Assembly: GCF_001601825.1 (NCBI RefSeq) | Contig: NZ_LUJK01000009.1 | Span: 1 to 64,000 of the forward strand | DNA length: 64,000 nt | DNA from: Limnobacter sp. CACIAM 66H1 | GTDB taxonomy: Bacteria; Pseudomonadota; Gammaproteobacteria; Burkholderiales; Burkholderiaceae_B | Direction: 5' to 3' | Part shown: piece by piece, positions 55,101 through 63,720 of the stretch | Position numbering within the stretch: position 1 is the stretch's first letter | Layout: every line of letters starts with the position of its first letter | Translations under genes and position numbers: made by a program | Notes under the pieces: model-generated | The model's database searches: none | What the model was told of the DNA's origin: nothing | The model's input: only the letters and a program-made list of their open reading frames with translations

Positions 55101-55255
55101 TTGCGGTCATCGGTGGTTTGATGACATCCACTTTCTTGAGCCTCTTGGTTATTCCCGTGGTGTATACCTTGATGGATGACTTTGAGCATGGCATGAAAAG
55201 TTTGTATCAAAAAATGGGTTCAACATTCAAGCAGTCTGGAGCACGCAACACATGA
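52144..55255 (+). pseudogene. RND efflux pump, frameshifted at an A6 run
   Basis: Two frames together encode an RND pump of about 1037 residues. The first (52144-54669, GTG start) runs MNVSTWSIKNPIPAVMLFFL through TM4 GILVDDAIVEVENIV and most of the second periplasmic loop, up to QQLPSIK. The second frame continues NLPPGVAQRNIGDAEVMEEL, TM10 MGIATKNSILLVEYA, and ends at 55255. The join is the run of six A at 54628-54633; five A give SIKNLPPGV, as expected. If the extra base is real the last four or five membrane helices are lost and the pump is dead. The nitroreductase gene starts within its stop codon (ATGA). Confidence 0.9.
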
Positions 55256-56031
55256 AAGCAGCCGCAAAGAAATTCAAGACCATTGAAGTGGATGGCAAGC
55301 AACGTTATTACGAACCGGCGCCGAAGGGAATCAGCGCCGCCAATTTCAAAAAAGTAGTGGAAAGCCGAAGGTCGGTTCGCAAGTTCACTGACAAACCCAT
55401 TCCCAAAGAGGTGTTAGACGAATGCCTGGACATGGCTTTGTTGGCCCCGTGTTCGTCAGGCTTGCAGCCGTGGGAGTTTTACGTTGTCAAAACGCCAGCG
55501 AAAAAAGCCAAGCTGGTGACCGCCTGTCTGGGCCAGTTGGCTGCAAAAACCGCGCAGGAATTGATTGTGTGCGTGGCGCGCGTAGACCGTGTCAGCGACT
55601 TTTCCAAGAAAATGATCAAAGACTGGCCCATGCCGGAAGTGCCCACACTGGTGCGCCGTTATTACCAGTTAATTCCTTACAATTATTCACCCGGCCCTTT
55701 GAACAGTTTTGCCATGGTGAAAAAAGCAGCATCCAATGTGGGTGGTTTGATTGCACCTTTGCCACGCGGCCCCTACACCCGCAGCGAGGTGGAATTGTGG
55801 GCGGCAAAAAGCGCGGCACTGGCTTGTGAAAACCTGGTGCTGGCATTTCGTGCGCACGGTTTTGATACCTGCATGATGGAAGGTTACGATGAAGCCCGTG
55901 TTCGCAAATTGTTGAAGCTCAGCGACGACGCGTTCCCCATCATGGTGATTGGCGCTGGCGAGCGCGCTGACGACGGCGTTTTCTGGCCTCAAATCCGATT
56001 TGAGCGGGAATTGTTCGTACACGAAGTGTAA
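55252..56031 (+). CDS. Nitroreductase-family flavoprotein
   Basis: A 259-residue FMN enzyme. The start of the core is VVESRRSVRKFTDKPIPKEV, with the family Arg-Arg-Ser-Val-Arg FMN contact; later motifs are LLAPCSSGLQPWEFYVV and MVIGAGERADDGVFWPQIRF. An insert with WPMPEVPTLVRRYY near 125-140 is longer than in NfsB. It overlaps the pump gene by 4 bases and ends the TetR-adaptor-pump operon, so it may process a toxic nitro or quinone compound that the pump exports. Confidence 0.9.
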   Translation: MKAAAKKFKTIEVDGKQRYYEPAPKGISAANFKKVVESRRSVRKFTDKPIPKEVLDECLDMALLAPCSSGLQPWEFYVVKTPAKKAKLVTACLGQLAAKTAQELIVCVARVDRVSDFSKKMIKDWPMPEVPTLVRRYYQLIPYNYSPGPLNSFAMVKKAASNVGGLIAPLPRGPYTRSEVELWAAKSAALACENLVLAFRAHGFDTCMMEGYDEARVRKLLKLSDDAFPIMVIGAGERADDGVFWPQIRFERELFVHEV

Positions 56032-56113
56032 TTGTTCTGCTGCGGTAAGCCCTTAATCCCGGTTTGCATCTGTCAAGGCCCGCCCCTCGGGCAGCAACAC
56101 GCAGGCTTCGGGT

Positions 56114-57292
56114 TTGTCTTGCAACAGCAATTCGAATGCGGCTGACGGTGCGCGGTGGATGTCAGCCTGGGGTGTTACCCATGTCACCGGCACGGCGCCT
56201 GTGGAAACAACAGTTCGAAACATTGCCCGTGTCACGGCCAGTGGCAATGCGGTGCGTATTCGTTTCATCAACCTGAGCGATCAGCCCATGCAAATTGGTG
56301 CCGCAAGCATTGGTATGCGTCAAGGCGCCACAGGCGCAAACCTGAAGTTGAACAGCAGCAAGGCAGTCACCTTCAACTGCGGCCAAACCAGCGCCACCAT
56401 TCCGCCCCAAACCGAATCGTTTTACAGCGATCCGATTGCGTTCAAAGTGAGCAATCAGGATGATCTTGCGGTTAGCCTGTATGTGAAGGGTGCAGACAAC
56501 CCGGGCGAGTACGGAGCCACCTGGATTGAATCCTACAAATTGCCCAATGGCTCAGGCAATCAAACCCTTGAGGATTCCGGGGCGGGTTACGGTTTGATCG
56601 ATGACACCCGTTTTTCCACGCCTCCCGGTTTGCCTATCATGTGCAATGGTTGCGCGGTGTACGCGCTTCGCGACATTGAGGTGCTCACCAGGGACGCAAA
56701 AGGAGCCATGGTGTTTTTGGGCAGTTCCAGCTTCCATGGTTACAACACCAGCCAGAATGGTTTCAAGCGCATCAGCGATTTGCTGTCGGTTCGAATGTTG
56801 AATGAGATTACACCGGGACAGCGCAACACCATTGTGAACCGGGGCATTGGCGGAGATACCTTGCAGAATGCCAGCGCGACGCGCCTACAACGGGATGTGT
56901 TCGACACCGTGGGTGTCAGTTCGGTGGTGGTCTGGGTCACCAATGATTTGTCCAGCCGAAGTGCCGATGAAATCATCGCCAATTACAAGGATGTCATTGC
57001 CCAAGCCCACGCACGCGGCATCAATGTGTTTTGCCCCACCTGGATTCCCGGTGCCCAATCGTTTCAGGCCAACTTGACCGGTGAACGCGCCAAATTGAAT
57101 GACTGGATATTGAACAGTGGCGAGTGTGATGGCGTGGCGGATTACAACGCAGAAGTGGAGGCCCCGGGCGGGCTTACATTCCTGCCACAGTACAACAGTG
57201 GCGATTTCATTCACTCCAACGATGCGGGGCACGCGCTATGGGCAGCGGCAACACCGTTGGGTGAATGGGTGGGCAAGGCCAAACCGCGTTGA
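56114..57292 (+). CDS. SGNH/GDSL-type hydrolase lacking a visible signal peptide
   Basis: A 392-residue frame with an SGNH hydrolase domain in the C-terminal half: block I FLGSSSFHGYNT (Ser nucleophile), block II GIGGDTLQNA (Gly), block III VVVWVTNDLSS (Asn), and block V SGDFIHSNDAGHAL (Asp/His). An N-terminal beta region begins WMSAWGVTHVTG, a typical mature start of secreted esterases. The only upstream start in frame is a TTG (56114) without ribosome site and no signal peptide; ATG 56159 is another option. The frame is open back to 56057, so the 5' end may be truncated or rearranged. Esterase or acetyl-esterase activity is likely by family. Confidence 0.8.
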   Translation: MSCNSNSNAADGARWMSAWGVTHVTGTAPVETTVRNIARVTASGNAVRIRFINLSDQPMQIGAASIGMRQGATGANLKLNSSKAVTFNCGQTSATIPPQTESFYSDPIAFKVSNQDDLAVSLYVKGADNPGEYGATWIESYKLPNGSGNQTLEDSGAGYGLIDDTRFSTPPGLPIMCNGCAVYALRDIEVLTRDAKGAMVFLGSSSFHGYNTSQNGFKRISDLLSVRMLNEITPGQRNTIVNRGIGGDTLQNASATRLQRDVFDTVGVSSVVVWVTNDLSSRSADEIIANYKDVIAQAHARGINVFCPTWIPGAQSFQANLTGERAKLNDWILNSGECDGVADYNAEVEAPGGLTFLPQYNSGDFIHSNDAGHALWAAATPLGEWVGKAKPR

Positions 57293-57295
57293 AAA

Positions 57296-58030
57296 TCATT
57301 CAACCAGATACTGCACCCTGGTGACCACTCGAATCTTCTTCATCACCGAGTTTTCGCCACCGTAATCGCCCAGTGGCGCTGAAATGGAAAACAATCCCTG
57401 GGTGGCTGTTTTCAAGGCACCCACTTTCACGCCTGAATCGGCTGCAAAAGTTTGTGCAGCCTCCTTGGCATTGTCGGTGGCGGCTTTCAGCATCCGGGGC
57501 TTGATGCTGTTCAAGTCAGTGAAGTAAAACTGAATAAAGCTCGACTCGACCAGAATGCCCTCGTTGAGGAACACATCGCTGTTCAGCGAGGCCTGTTCCA
57601 CCGCATCCACCTTGGCGGTCTCCAGCACGAAGCCACCTTGTGCACGCCAACGTTTGCCGGGTTCAACCGGCGCGCCATTTGGGTTTACGTTTTCAAAAAT
57701 GGTCACCGGTTGGCGGCGAATGTCGCTGGCCTCAAAGCCCATGCCCAGCACCAGGCTTTCCAGTTTCTCCAGCTGTTTCGTCCAGGTGGCACCCGCGGCT
57801 TGTGGTGTGTCTGCGAGCACTGAAAAAGACAGGTTCCAGCTTGCTTTGTCCGATTTCACAAGTTCTTCGGCCAGGCCTCGCACTTCGATGAACTGGTCGT
57901 ACTTTCTAAAATCCTTCACCGCAGAGGCCATTAAAAAACCGGCCACCATCACTCCCGCAGCCAATACCACAGAGCCCAGAAGGCCCATGCCACCTTGTTG
58001 TTTGTGTGAATACAGCGCGCGTTTCGACAT
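57296..58030 (-). CDS. SIMPL-domain protein
   Basis: A 244-residue protein with one N-terminal hydrophobic helix (about 14-36) and a SIMPL (DUF541) domain, seen in FIEVRGLAEELVKSDKASWN, RRQPVTIFENVN and ATDNAKEAAQTFAADSGVKV. Such proteins are exported and linked to oxidative or membrane stress, and to signalling by pelle-like kinases only in mammals. GGAG precedes the ATG. It converges on the SGNH gene with a 3-base gap and lies 42 bases after the OYE gene's stop. Confidence 0.87.
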   Translation of the reverse strand: MSKRALYSHKQQGGMGLLGSVVLAAGVMVAGFLMASAVKDFRKYDQFIEVRGLAEELVKSDKASWNLSFSVLADTPQAAGATWTKQLEKLESLVLGMGFEASDIRRQPVTIFENVNPNGAPVEPGKRWRAQGGFVLETAKVDAVEQASLNSDVFLNEGILVESSFIQFYFTDLNSIKPRMLKAATDNAKEAAQTFAADSGVKVGALKTATQGLFSISAPLGDYGGENSVMKKIRVVTRVQYLVE

Positions 58031-58072
58031 GGGATTCTCCTGAGTATCGGGCTTGACTGATGTTGTACAGCT

Positions 58073-59410
58073 TTAGCGTGAAGAACGTTTTACTTTAAAT
58101 GCCGTTGTCCATTCATTGAACAAATATTTGAAGAACGCGCCGATGATGCTCATGGACGGTTTGGCCTCAAGACCATCTGCCAATCGGAAGATCTGTTGGT
58201 AATACCAGGCCTGCGCGCCCAGCACATTAATCAACTTCAAGGGAAGCACCGGGCTGGCTGGTGAAAAAATTCCCTTGTCGGCCAACTTCAGCATGTTTTC
58301 AAAACTTGCGGCACGATCAATTTTTCCGTTCATCAATTGCTTGGGTGTGTCCGGGTGTGTGCACAGCGGGCGACCCAGTCCAATCACATCGCACACGCCA
58401 TCGCTCAATGCTTCTTCCATGGCTTCGCGGCTGCGAAAACCACCGGTTACCATCAAGGGCATGGTGGCCACTTCTCGAATGGCTCTTGCGTAGTTCAGAA
58501 AGTAAGCTTCGCGTTTTTTGGTGCTTTCCCGCTGGGCGGGTTGTTCGTCTTTCACAGAATCAGCCGCACCGGTGTGGCCCAGCAAACGCGGCTGCTCGTA
58601 GGTGCCCCCTGAAATTTCCAGCAGATCGATTTTCTCGTCATTCAGCCATTTCACCACCTGCAAACATTCCTCATTGGAAAAACCGCCTTTGCGGAAGTCA
58701 TCCGAATTCAGCTTGACTGCAACGGGAAACGCAGGCCCCACCGCTTTGCGAACGGCACGCACAGCCTCCAACAAAAAGCGGGCACGGTTTTCCAGGCTAC
58801 CGCCCCATTGGTCAGTGCGCTGGTTCGTCACTGGCGACAGGAAAGACGACAGCAAATAACCATGTGCCCCGTGTACCTGTACGCCCGTAAAACCGGCTTC
58901 TTTGGCGATGCGGGCCACGCGTGCAAAGCGTTGAATCAGGTCCAGGATTTCATCCTCGCGCAAAGCCCGGGGTGGAGCGTAGTTGCCCAGCAGTTCCAGC
59001 TGAACAGCAGAAGGGCCGACGGGTTGGGAGGTGACGTAGCGGGGCGACTGTCGCCCGGCATGTGAAATTTGCATCCACAGGTGGTTGCCATTGCTGGTAC
59101 CTGCTTTGGCCCAGGCGCGCAGGGCGTCCATGCCCTCGGGTTCGCCGTGTTCGGGGGCCGGGTCGATGGATACATTGCCAGGTCGCTCCAGAATGTTTCG
59201 GTCAATCAACACATTGCCCGTGATCAAAATGCCCGCACCACCCTCGGCCCAGCGCTTGTACAGCGTGGCGTGGCGGTGTGTGGCTTGCAGCTTCGAATTG
59301 GCCACACCTTCTGTCATGGCCGCTTTGCAAAGCCGGTTGGGAACGACCACGCCACAAGGCAGTGTGAAGGGTTGTTTTAATTCGGGTTGCTTCAGTTCAA
59401 TCGAATTCAT
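58073..59410 (-). CDS. NADH:flavin oxidoreductase, old yellow enzyme family
   Basis: A 445-residue FMN enzyme. The core is a TIM barrel with QISHAGRQSPRYVT, VQVHGAHGYLLSSFLSPVTN and NQRTDQWGGSLENRARFLLE, the last being the family signature. The active-site pair after HGAHG fits OYE/2,4-dienoyl-CoA reductase-like enzymes; no C-terminal FeS or second flavin domain is present. It follows a membrane protein gene by 4 bases and a TetR gene upstream. It may reduce an activated alkene; substrate unknown. Confidence 0.9.
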   Translation of the reverse strand: MNSIELKQPELKQPFTLPCGVVVPNRLCKAAMTEGVANSKLQATHRHATLYKRWAEGGAGILITGNVLIDRNILERPGNVSIDPAPEHGEPEGMDALRAWAKAGTSNGNHLWMQISHAGRQSPRYVTSQPVGPSAVQLELLGNYAPPRALREDEILDLIQRFARVARIAKEAGFTGVQVHGAHGYLLSSFLSPVTNQRTDQWGGSLENRARFLLEAVRAVRKAVGPAFPVAVKLNSDDFRKGGFSNEECLQVVKWLNDEKIDLLEISGGTYEQPRLLGHTGAADSVKDEQPAQRESTKKREAYFLNYARAIREVATMPLMVTGGFRSREAMEEALSDGVCDVIGLGRPLCTHPDTPKQLMNGKIDRAASFENMLKLADKGIFSPASPVLPLKLINVLGAQAWYYQQIFRLADGLEAKPSMSIIGAFFKYLFNEWTTAFKVKRSSR

Positions 59411-59413
59411 GGT

Positions 59414-60070
59414 TTAACCAATCCAGAGCAGTGAAAGTGACAGCGCACCCGCATAAAAAACAGCCAGGGCCAGTGCACCAGTAATTTGTTGAAAAGTGGA
59501 TTTGTTGCCCAGCACGTTCCACAGCCACAGTGCCCCCATGGCCAGCAACATTTCCGGAATCAGGGGGTAAAGCGCAAAGCCCTGCACCTGGAGCACCTCT
59601 TGTGCATGCCACAGGTTCATGGGGCGTGCAGCCCATTCCCAAATCAGGAACCCACCCAGCGAGAGTGCTGCCACCACCGGGTAGGGTTTTGAGGTAGCCA
59701 GTGCCAGCCAGCACACTTGCCACAACAACATGATCCACAAACCCATGAAATACACGGGCACCGCACCACCCAAGCGCACAATCCCGTGATCGGGAAAGGT
59801 CAATGTACCCATGCGTTCCACCAGCATCCAGTCGGCACAGGGCAGGGCAATCGAAAGTGGCAGCAGGAACTTCCACAAGCGGACCCATTCGCCGTGTCCC
59901 CTCAACACGCCAGCCAATGGAAGCGCAATGTTGTAGGCCACCGCAAACACCAGCAACGCAACGCCCAGGGTGTTGCCAGTGGTGTTCAAAGCAACCGGAA
60001 TGGCAACTGCAAAAAATGCGGCATGAAACACCAAGGCATCACGCACGCCTTTTGAATCGACACGGTTCAT
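59414..60070 (-). CDS. Membrane protein of unknown function
   Basis: A 218-residue protein with about six to seven hydrophobic helices (for example ALVFHAAFFAVAIPVALNTT, YFMGLWIMLLWQVCWLALAT and MLLAMGALWLWNVLG). No family is recognised with confidence. Its ATG overlaps the TetR stop in ATGA, and it is followed by the OYE gene after 3 bases, so it is in a TetR-controlled operon and probably acts with the OYE or its substrate. Confidence 0.78.
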   Translation of the reverse strand: MNRVDSKGVRDALVFHAAFFAVAIPVALNTTGNTLGVALLVFAVAYNIALPLAGVLRGHGEWVRLWKFLLPLSIALPCADWMLVERMGTLTFPDHGIVRLGGAVPVYFMGLWIMLLWQVCWLALATSKPYPVVAALSLGGFLIWEWAARPMNLWHAQEVLQVQGFALYPLIPEMLLAMGALWLWNVLGNKSTFQQITGALALAVFYAGALSLSLLWIG

Positions 60071-60699
60071 CGCGCGGCTCCCCGTATCAAGGCATTCAGA
60101 ATGTTGATGATCTCTTCGCTAAGCTCGGGAATGTCGGGCGGGTTCTCCAGCATCAGCCATTCGGCCAGCAACTCATTGATGCCGCCCACCAAGGCGACGC
60201 TCACCAAATGGTAGTTGCGTTTGGGCAGCTCGCCTTTGCTCACCAAATTGTTCAGATAAGCTTCAATCAAACCGGCCATGTCATGAATGGCCTCGCGGCG
60301 GCGAGCCTCCATCTGCGGGCTCACACCCACCACCTCAAGAACGCCCACTCGGGCATGTCGGCTGTCTTCCAGGTAGTGATGCACCATGGCGCTCACTGCC
60401 AGTGGTATTTGTTCCGACAAATTCAGCTTGGGCGCGGACATGGCTTTCAACACGCCTGCACGAAGATCTGCGATGATATTGTCGTATAGCGCGCGAAGTA
60501 TCGCCTCGCGGCTGTCAAACAACTGGTAGAAGTGGCGCGCTGTTACTTTGGCTTCGCTGCACAAGGCTTCAATTGTGGTGCGCGCGTAACCTTGCCGCGC
60601 AAACAGTTCAAGCGCTGCGGCCAGCAAACGTGCCTTTCGCTCCTCGGCGCGCTGTTCGGCGGCCACGCCTCCATAAGCCCTTGTGGGTGTTTTGCTCAT
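60067..60699 (-). CDS. TetR-family regulator of the OYE operon
   Basis: A 210-residue TetR protein. The helix-turn-helix region shows ERKARLLAAALELFARQGYA, TIEALCSEAKVTARHFYQLF and DSREAILRALY. The remainder is helical, with LVGGINELLAEWLM. It is the first gene of the operon with the membrane protein and OYE genes, divergent from the 60786 gene. The GACAAGA/TCTTGTC palindrome at 60715-60730 lies 15 bases upstream of its ATG and within the promoter of the divergent gene, so it is expected to control both directions. Confidence 0.92.
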   Translation of the reverse strand: MSKTPTRAYGGVAAEQRAEERKARLLAAALELFARQGYARTTIEALCSEAKVTARHFYQLFDSREAILRALYDNIIADLRAGVLKAMSAPKLNLSEQIPLAVSAMVHHYLEDSRHARVGVLEVVGVSPQMEARRREAIHDMAGLIEAYLNNLVSKGELPKRNYHLVSVALVGGINELLAEWLMLENPPDIPELSEEIINILNALIRGAAR

Positions 60700-60712
60700 T
60701 CAATGTTCACTT

Positions 60713-60741
60713 TTGACAAGATTTCTTGTCCAAATTATAGT
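60713..60741 (+). promoter_or_regulatory. Sigma-70 promoter with embedded TetR operator
   Basis: TTGACA (60713-60718), a 17-base spacer and TATAGT (60736-60741) make a nearly ideal promoter for the 60786 gene. The palindrome GACAAGA-TT-TCTTGTC (60715-60730) lies from inside the -35 through the spacer, so a bound repressor would directly block RNA polymerase. The TetR gene starts 15 bases away on the other strand. Confidence 0.82.
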
Positions 60742-60785
60742 GAGCTTGTTTCAGAAAGCGCAACCAAAGATTAGGGGCAGGGATC

Positions 60786-61841
60786 ATGTTCACTCGCATC
60801 AGTCACTTCGACGGCACCCGCGATGCTTTGCGGCCCATGCAACGCGTGGACAATGTGCGCGAGGCCGCCAAGGATTTTCGTCGCGACATGCTGGCCAAAC
60901 CCCAGGTGCTGTTCTACAAAACCTTCGAGTTGGTGCGCGTGCCATATCCCAGCAAATTTGCTTATCTGAATGCATTCGGTCTGCCCACACCCTTTGTGCA
61001 CCTGTGCAACCGCTTGTTTGTCATTCAGTTTTCCAGCAGTGAGGGTGTCAAAACACTGTTGGTCAGCCCATCCGATTGGGAACACCAGCGTGCCACCCCA
61101 TTTTTCGCGCACCTGGATGCCAAAGCCGGCCCCCTGGTGGGCGTGATGGAAGCGATGGTGCTGAAGAAAACCTCCACCGTGCTGAAGTGCCTGGCCAGCA
61201 TCGGGCTGCGGCCTGAAGATGTGGATTACATCACCTACGATCACCTTCACACGCAAAATGTGAGCCGCTGGCTTGGAGCCAATGGGCAAACGCCGATATT
61301 CCCGAACGCAAAGCTGTTGGTGATGCGGGAGGAATGGGAAAGTGCGCAGGCTTTAATTCCCTGGCAGAACCAGTGGTATTGCCCCCAAGGCACGCAAGGC
61401 ATTGCGCCTGAACGAATTGAATTGCTGGATGACAGTGTCTGGCTGGGTGACGGTGCGGTCGCTCTGGTACGCACCAAAGGTCACACTGAAGGGAATCACT
61501 CGATTGTGGCCCACACCGGGCAGGGTTTGTTGGTGACCAGTGAAAACGGGGTCAGCCTCGACGCCTATGAGCCCAGGCATTCCAGAATCAGCGGGCTTGC
61601 CGACTTTGCCAAAAGGACTGGCGCAGAAGTGATCATCAATGGCAACACGCAGGAATACGTGGTGGACCAATACATTTCCATGGTGCAGGAAAAAAGCATT
61701 GCCGGACCAAGCCCGGTGGATGATCGTTTTCCGAATGTGGTGCCGTCTTCCGAGGCACAGCCTTACTGGCTGTTCCCCGGCACTGCTCCCACCGCACGGT
61801 CGGGCAGTTTTGAGTTTGGACGGTTTGTGGTGCCTGCCTAA
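60786..61841 (+). CDS. Metallo-beta-lactamase-fold hydrolase-like protein
   Basis: A 351-residue protein with MBL-fold motif order but altered metal ligands. The first motif reads YDHLHTQN at 151-158 instead of HxHxDH, keeping His153 and His155 but with Gln157/Asn158. The second has GHTEGNHSIV with His233, as in GHTxG; the third, normally an Asp region, reads TSENGVSLDAY near 251-261. The fold's final His could not be placed. The promoter is strong and operator-linked (60713). By context with OYE and TetR it may act on a lactone, ester or related xenobiotic-type compound, but catalysis is uncertain. Confidence 0.78.
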   Translation: MFTRISHFDGTRDALRPMQRVDNVREAAKDFRRDMLAKPQVLFYKTFELVRVPYPSKFAYLNAFGLPTPFVHLCNRLFVIQFSSSEGVKTLLVSPSDWEHQRATPFFAHLDAKAGPLVGVMEAMVLKKTSTVLKCLASIGLRPEDVDYITYDHLHTQNVSRWLGANGQTPIFPNAKLLVMREEWESAQALIPWQNQWYCPQGTQGIAPERIELLDDSVWLGDGAVALVRTKGHTEGNHSIVAHTGQGLLVTSENGVSLDAYEPRHSRISGLADFAKRTGAEVIINGNTQEYVVDQYISMVQEKSIAGPSPVDDRFPNVVPSSEAQPYWLFPGTAPTARSGSFEFGRFVVPA

Positions 61842-62153
61842 TTACTTGATGTAGCTGCAGCAGTAATCCACGGGTGTTTTCACTTTCAACTGGAATTTGG
61901 CGTTGGCCGGTACTTCGAATGACTGGCCACCCGTAATGGCTTTCCAGCTTTCACCGGGCAAACACACATCCATATCACCCGCCAGAATTTCCATGATTTC
62001 TTTTTCTGCGGTACCAAATTCATAGTCGCCTGGCAGCATCACACCCAATGTTTTTTTCGTGCCATCGGCAAATAACACTGTGCGGCTGGTGACCTTGCCG
62101 TCGAAATAAATATTGGCGGCTTTTACCACGGTGACATTCTCGAATTGAGCCAT
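61842..62153 (-). CDS. ppnP: Pyrimidine/purine nucleoside phosphorylase PpnP
   Basis: A 103-residue cupin-like enzyme of the PpnP (YaiE/DUF1255) family, which splits nucleosides with phosphate. It shows the family stretches [40 protein letters not shown] and [17 protein letters not shown], close to the usual 94-residue length. The ATG at 62153 has GGGGAAA 6 bases upstream. It ends one base after the MBL-like gene, convergent. Confidence 0.92.
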   Translation of the reverse strand: MAQFENVTVVKAANIYFDGKVTSRTVLFADGTKKTLGVMLPGDYEFGTAEKEIMEILAGDMDVCLPGESWKAITGGQSFEVPANAKFQLKVKTPVDYCCSYIK

Positions 62154-62368
62154 TTGATTTCCCCTTGAATGCAAAAATTTTGGATGCTGAATGATGCCTT
62201 AATTTCATTCGATTGCGGCGTTCTGCACCGTGTATTTGCCATCTCGAATCCCCCCAATTTTGATCCCCCTAAATGGGTTCTTTCGTGGTTTTAAAACAAT
62301 TTTTACAAAAAACCCCTACATCTTGTCAGTAAAAACCTTACATATTCGGTATATTCGCTACCTAGTAA

Positions 62369-62392
62369 TGGTTAACCAAAATTAGTTAACCC
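62369..62392. promoter_or_regulatory. Palindromes before the retention-module gene
   Basis: TGGTTAACCA (62369-62378) is a perfect 10-base palindrome and TTAGTTAACCC follows at 62382-62392. They lie 33-56 bases before the ATG at 62425, in an AT-rich region with TATATT at 62350. They may be an operator or initiation region. No regulator is adjacent. Confidence 0.35.
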
Positions 62393-62424
62393 CCACTCAA
62401 TCGGAACATCAGCAAGGAATTCAC

Positions 62425-63705
62425 ATGTCGAACGAAATGGCCTCGGTGGGCATTTTGAAAACGCAGGCTGTGGGCGTGACCGTGCAGCGAATGGGTCAAA
62501 CCCTGACCCTGGAACCCGGTGACCCGGTATTTTGGGACGACACCATTGTGAACAACAGCCGCCAAATGGTGCAGGTGGAAATGCCCGCCTTGCATCCAGG
62601 TCACGGCGATGCCTTGCTTGAACTCGCACCGAATGCATCTGCCAGGCTGGATGCGCTGGAGTCCGATGTACCAGACTCGCCCGCCCGCACTGAAGTGACC
62701 GCGCTGAGCGAGGGTGTTGAGCTTTACGAAGTCAGTGATGCAGTCAATACCGCTGTGTTGGCGCCCCAAGACGGCGAATTCTCCGGACTGGTGGGCGCAG
62801 GCTTGCTGGCTGGCGGAGCATCGGCGGGTACCGCCGCCGGGGTGATTGGCGCTGGCGTGCTGGGTGCAGCGGTGCTGGACGGTGACGACGATGACGTGGT
62901 GGACGCTGGCAACCCCGTGACACCCACCGACCCAACCGATCCGACTGATCCGACTGATCCGACTGATCCGACTGATCCGACTGATCCGACTGATCCGACT
63001 GATCCGACTGATCCAACCGATCCGACTGATCCGCCAGTGAGTGCCACTGAGTTGACCGGGCTTGCCGGTTTGCTCGCCGATGTCGCCGACACGCTGGACA
63101 ATAGCCTCGGAGACATTCCCGGTCTGGGAATTCTCATTGATGGTTTGACCGATTTACTGGGCAGTGGTCAGGGTGATTTGATCCCTTTACCCGGCGGTTT
63201 GGCCGACGGTTTGGCTTTTCTTGGCGACGCCATCAAGGATGGTTTGGCCGACATTCCTGTGCTGGGCAACTTGGGCGGTTTGCTCGGTGGCGTGGTGGGT
63301 GGTACCACCACTACAGTGCTGACTGGTGATACTGGTGATACTGGTGTCGATGCGGTGTCGGGCCTGTTGAGTGATCTCACAGCCAGCTTGGGTGAGGCTT
63401 CGGATACCTTGCCAGGCCTTGAGCAGTTTTCAGGTTCGCTGGAAAGCATGGACACTTTGCCGGGCATGAACAGCACGGATTTGTCATTGGCCTCCACTGT
63501 AATTCCCGCCGATTTGTTCAACAGCATTGTGTCGCAAATCACGCAAATTGATCTTTCGCTGTTTGGCATGAACAGCCAGTTTGATGCTGCCTCAGCCGCG
63601 ATTTCTCCAACGGACTTCACCGATTTCTCGCAGTCCTCCTCTCCCATTAACTCCTCCGCAGCATTTGCAGAATCCATCGTGGTTCAAAACGCTGACTTTG
63701 CTTGA
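62425..63705 (+). CDS. Retention-module-type surface protein with TDP repeat linker
   Basis: A 426-residue acidic protein. Residues 1-110 form a small beta-type module (VTVQRMGQTLTLEPGDPVFW, LYEVSDAV), akin to the N-terminal retention modules of type I secreted adhesins. A hydrophobic Gly/Ala segment (about 116-150, GLVGAGLLAGGASAGTAAGV) is followed by an Asp-rich block and twelve Thr-Asp-Pro repeats (168-203). The C-terminus has Leu/Gly/Asp repeats (LLADVADTLDNSLGDIPGLG, LADGLAFLGDAIKDGLADIP). There are no cysteines and no signal peptide. It lies 15 bases before another module-type gene. It may be an outer-membrane-anchored accessory of a large adhesin, by position and style only. Confidence 0.7.
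   Translation: MSNEMASVGILKTQAVGVTVQRMGQTLTLEPGDPVFWDDTIVNNSRQMVQVEMPALHPGHGDALLELAPNASARLDALESDVPDSPARTEVTALSEGVELYEVSDAVNTAVLAPQDGEFSGLVGAGLLAGGASAGTAAGVIGAGVLGAAVLDGDDDDVVDAGNPVTPTDPTDPTDPTDPTDPTDPTDPTDPTDPTDPTDPTDPPVSATELTGLAGLLADVADTLDNSLGDIPGLGILIDGLTDLLGSGQGDLIPLPGGLADGLAFLGDAIKDGLADIPVLGNLGGLLGGVVGGTTTTVLTGDTGDTGVDAVSGLLSDLTASLGEASDTLPGLEQFSGSLESMDTLPGMNSTDLSLASTVIPADLFNSIVSQITQIDLSLFGMNSQFDAASAAISPTDFTDFSQSSSPINSSAAFAESIVVQNADFA
62926..63033 (+). repeat. 12 tandem 9-base repeats encoding Thr-Asp-Pro
   Basis: Twelve units of 9 bases, mostly actgatccg, encode (Thr-Asp-Pro)12 in frame. The first two and one late unit differ by one or two bases. Such arrays can change unit number without shifting the frame, giving linker length variation. 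Confidence 0.9.
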
Positions 63706-63720
63706 TTCAAGGAAAACACC

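Noticed and set aside
56053-56271. Small minus-strand frame ending in a plausible C-terminus
   Set aside because: Too short for a gene and overlaps the SGNH frame; noted only as a possible remnant of a deleted gene.
62926-63033. CRISPR-like array
   Set aside because: Units are directly contiguous 9-base in-frame repeats without spacers and lie inside a coding gene.
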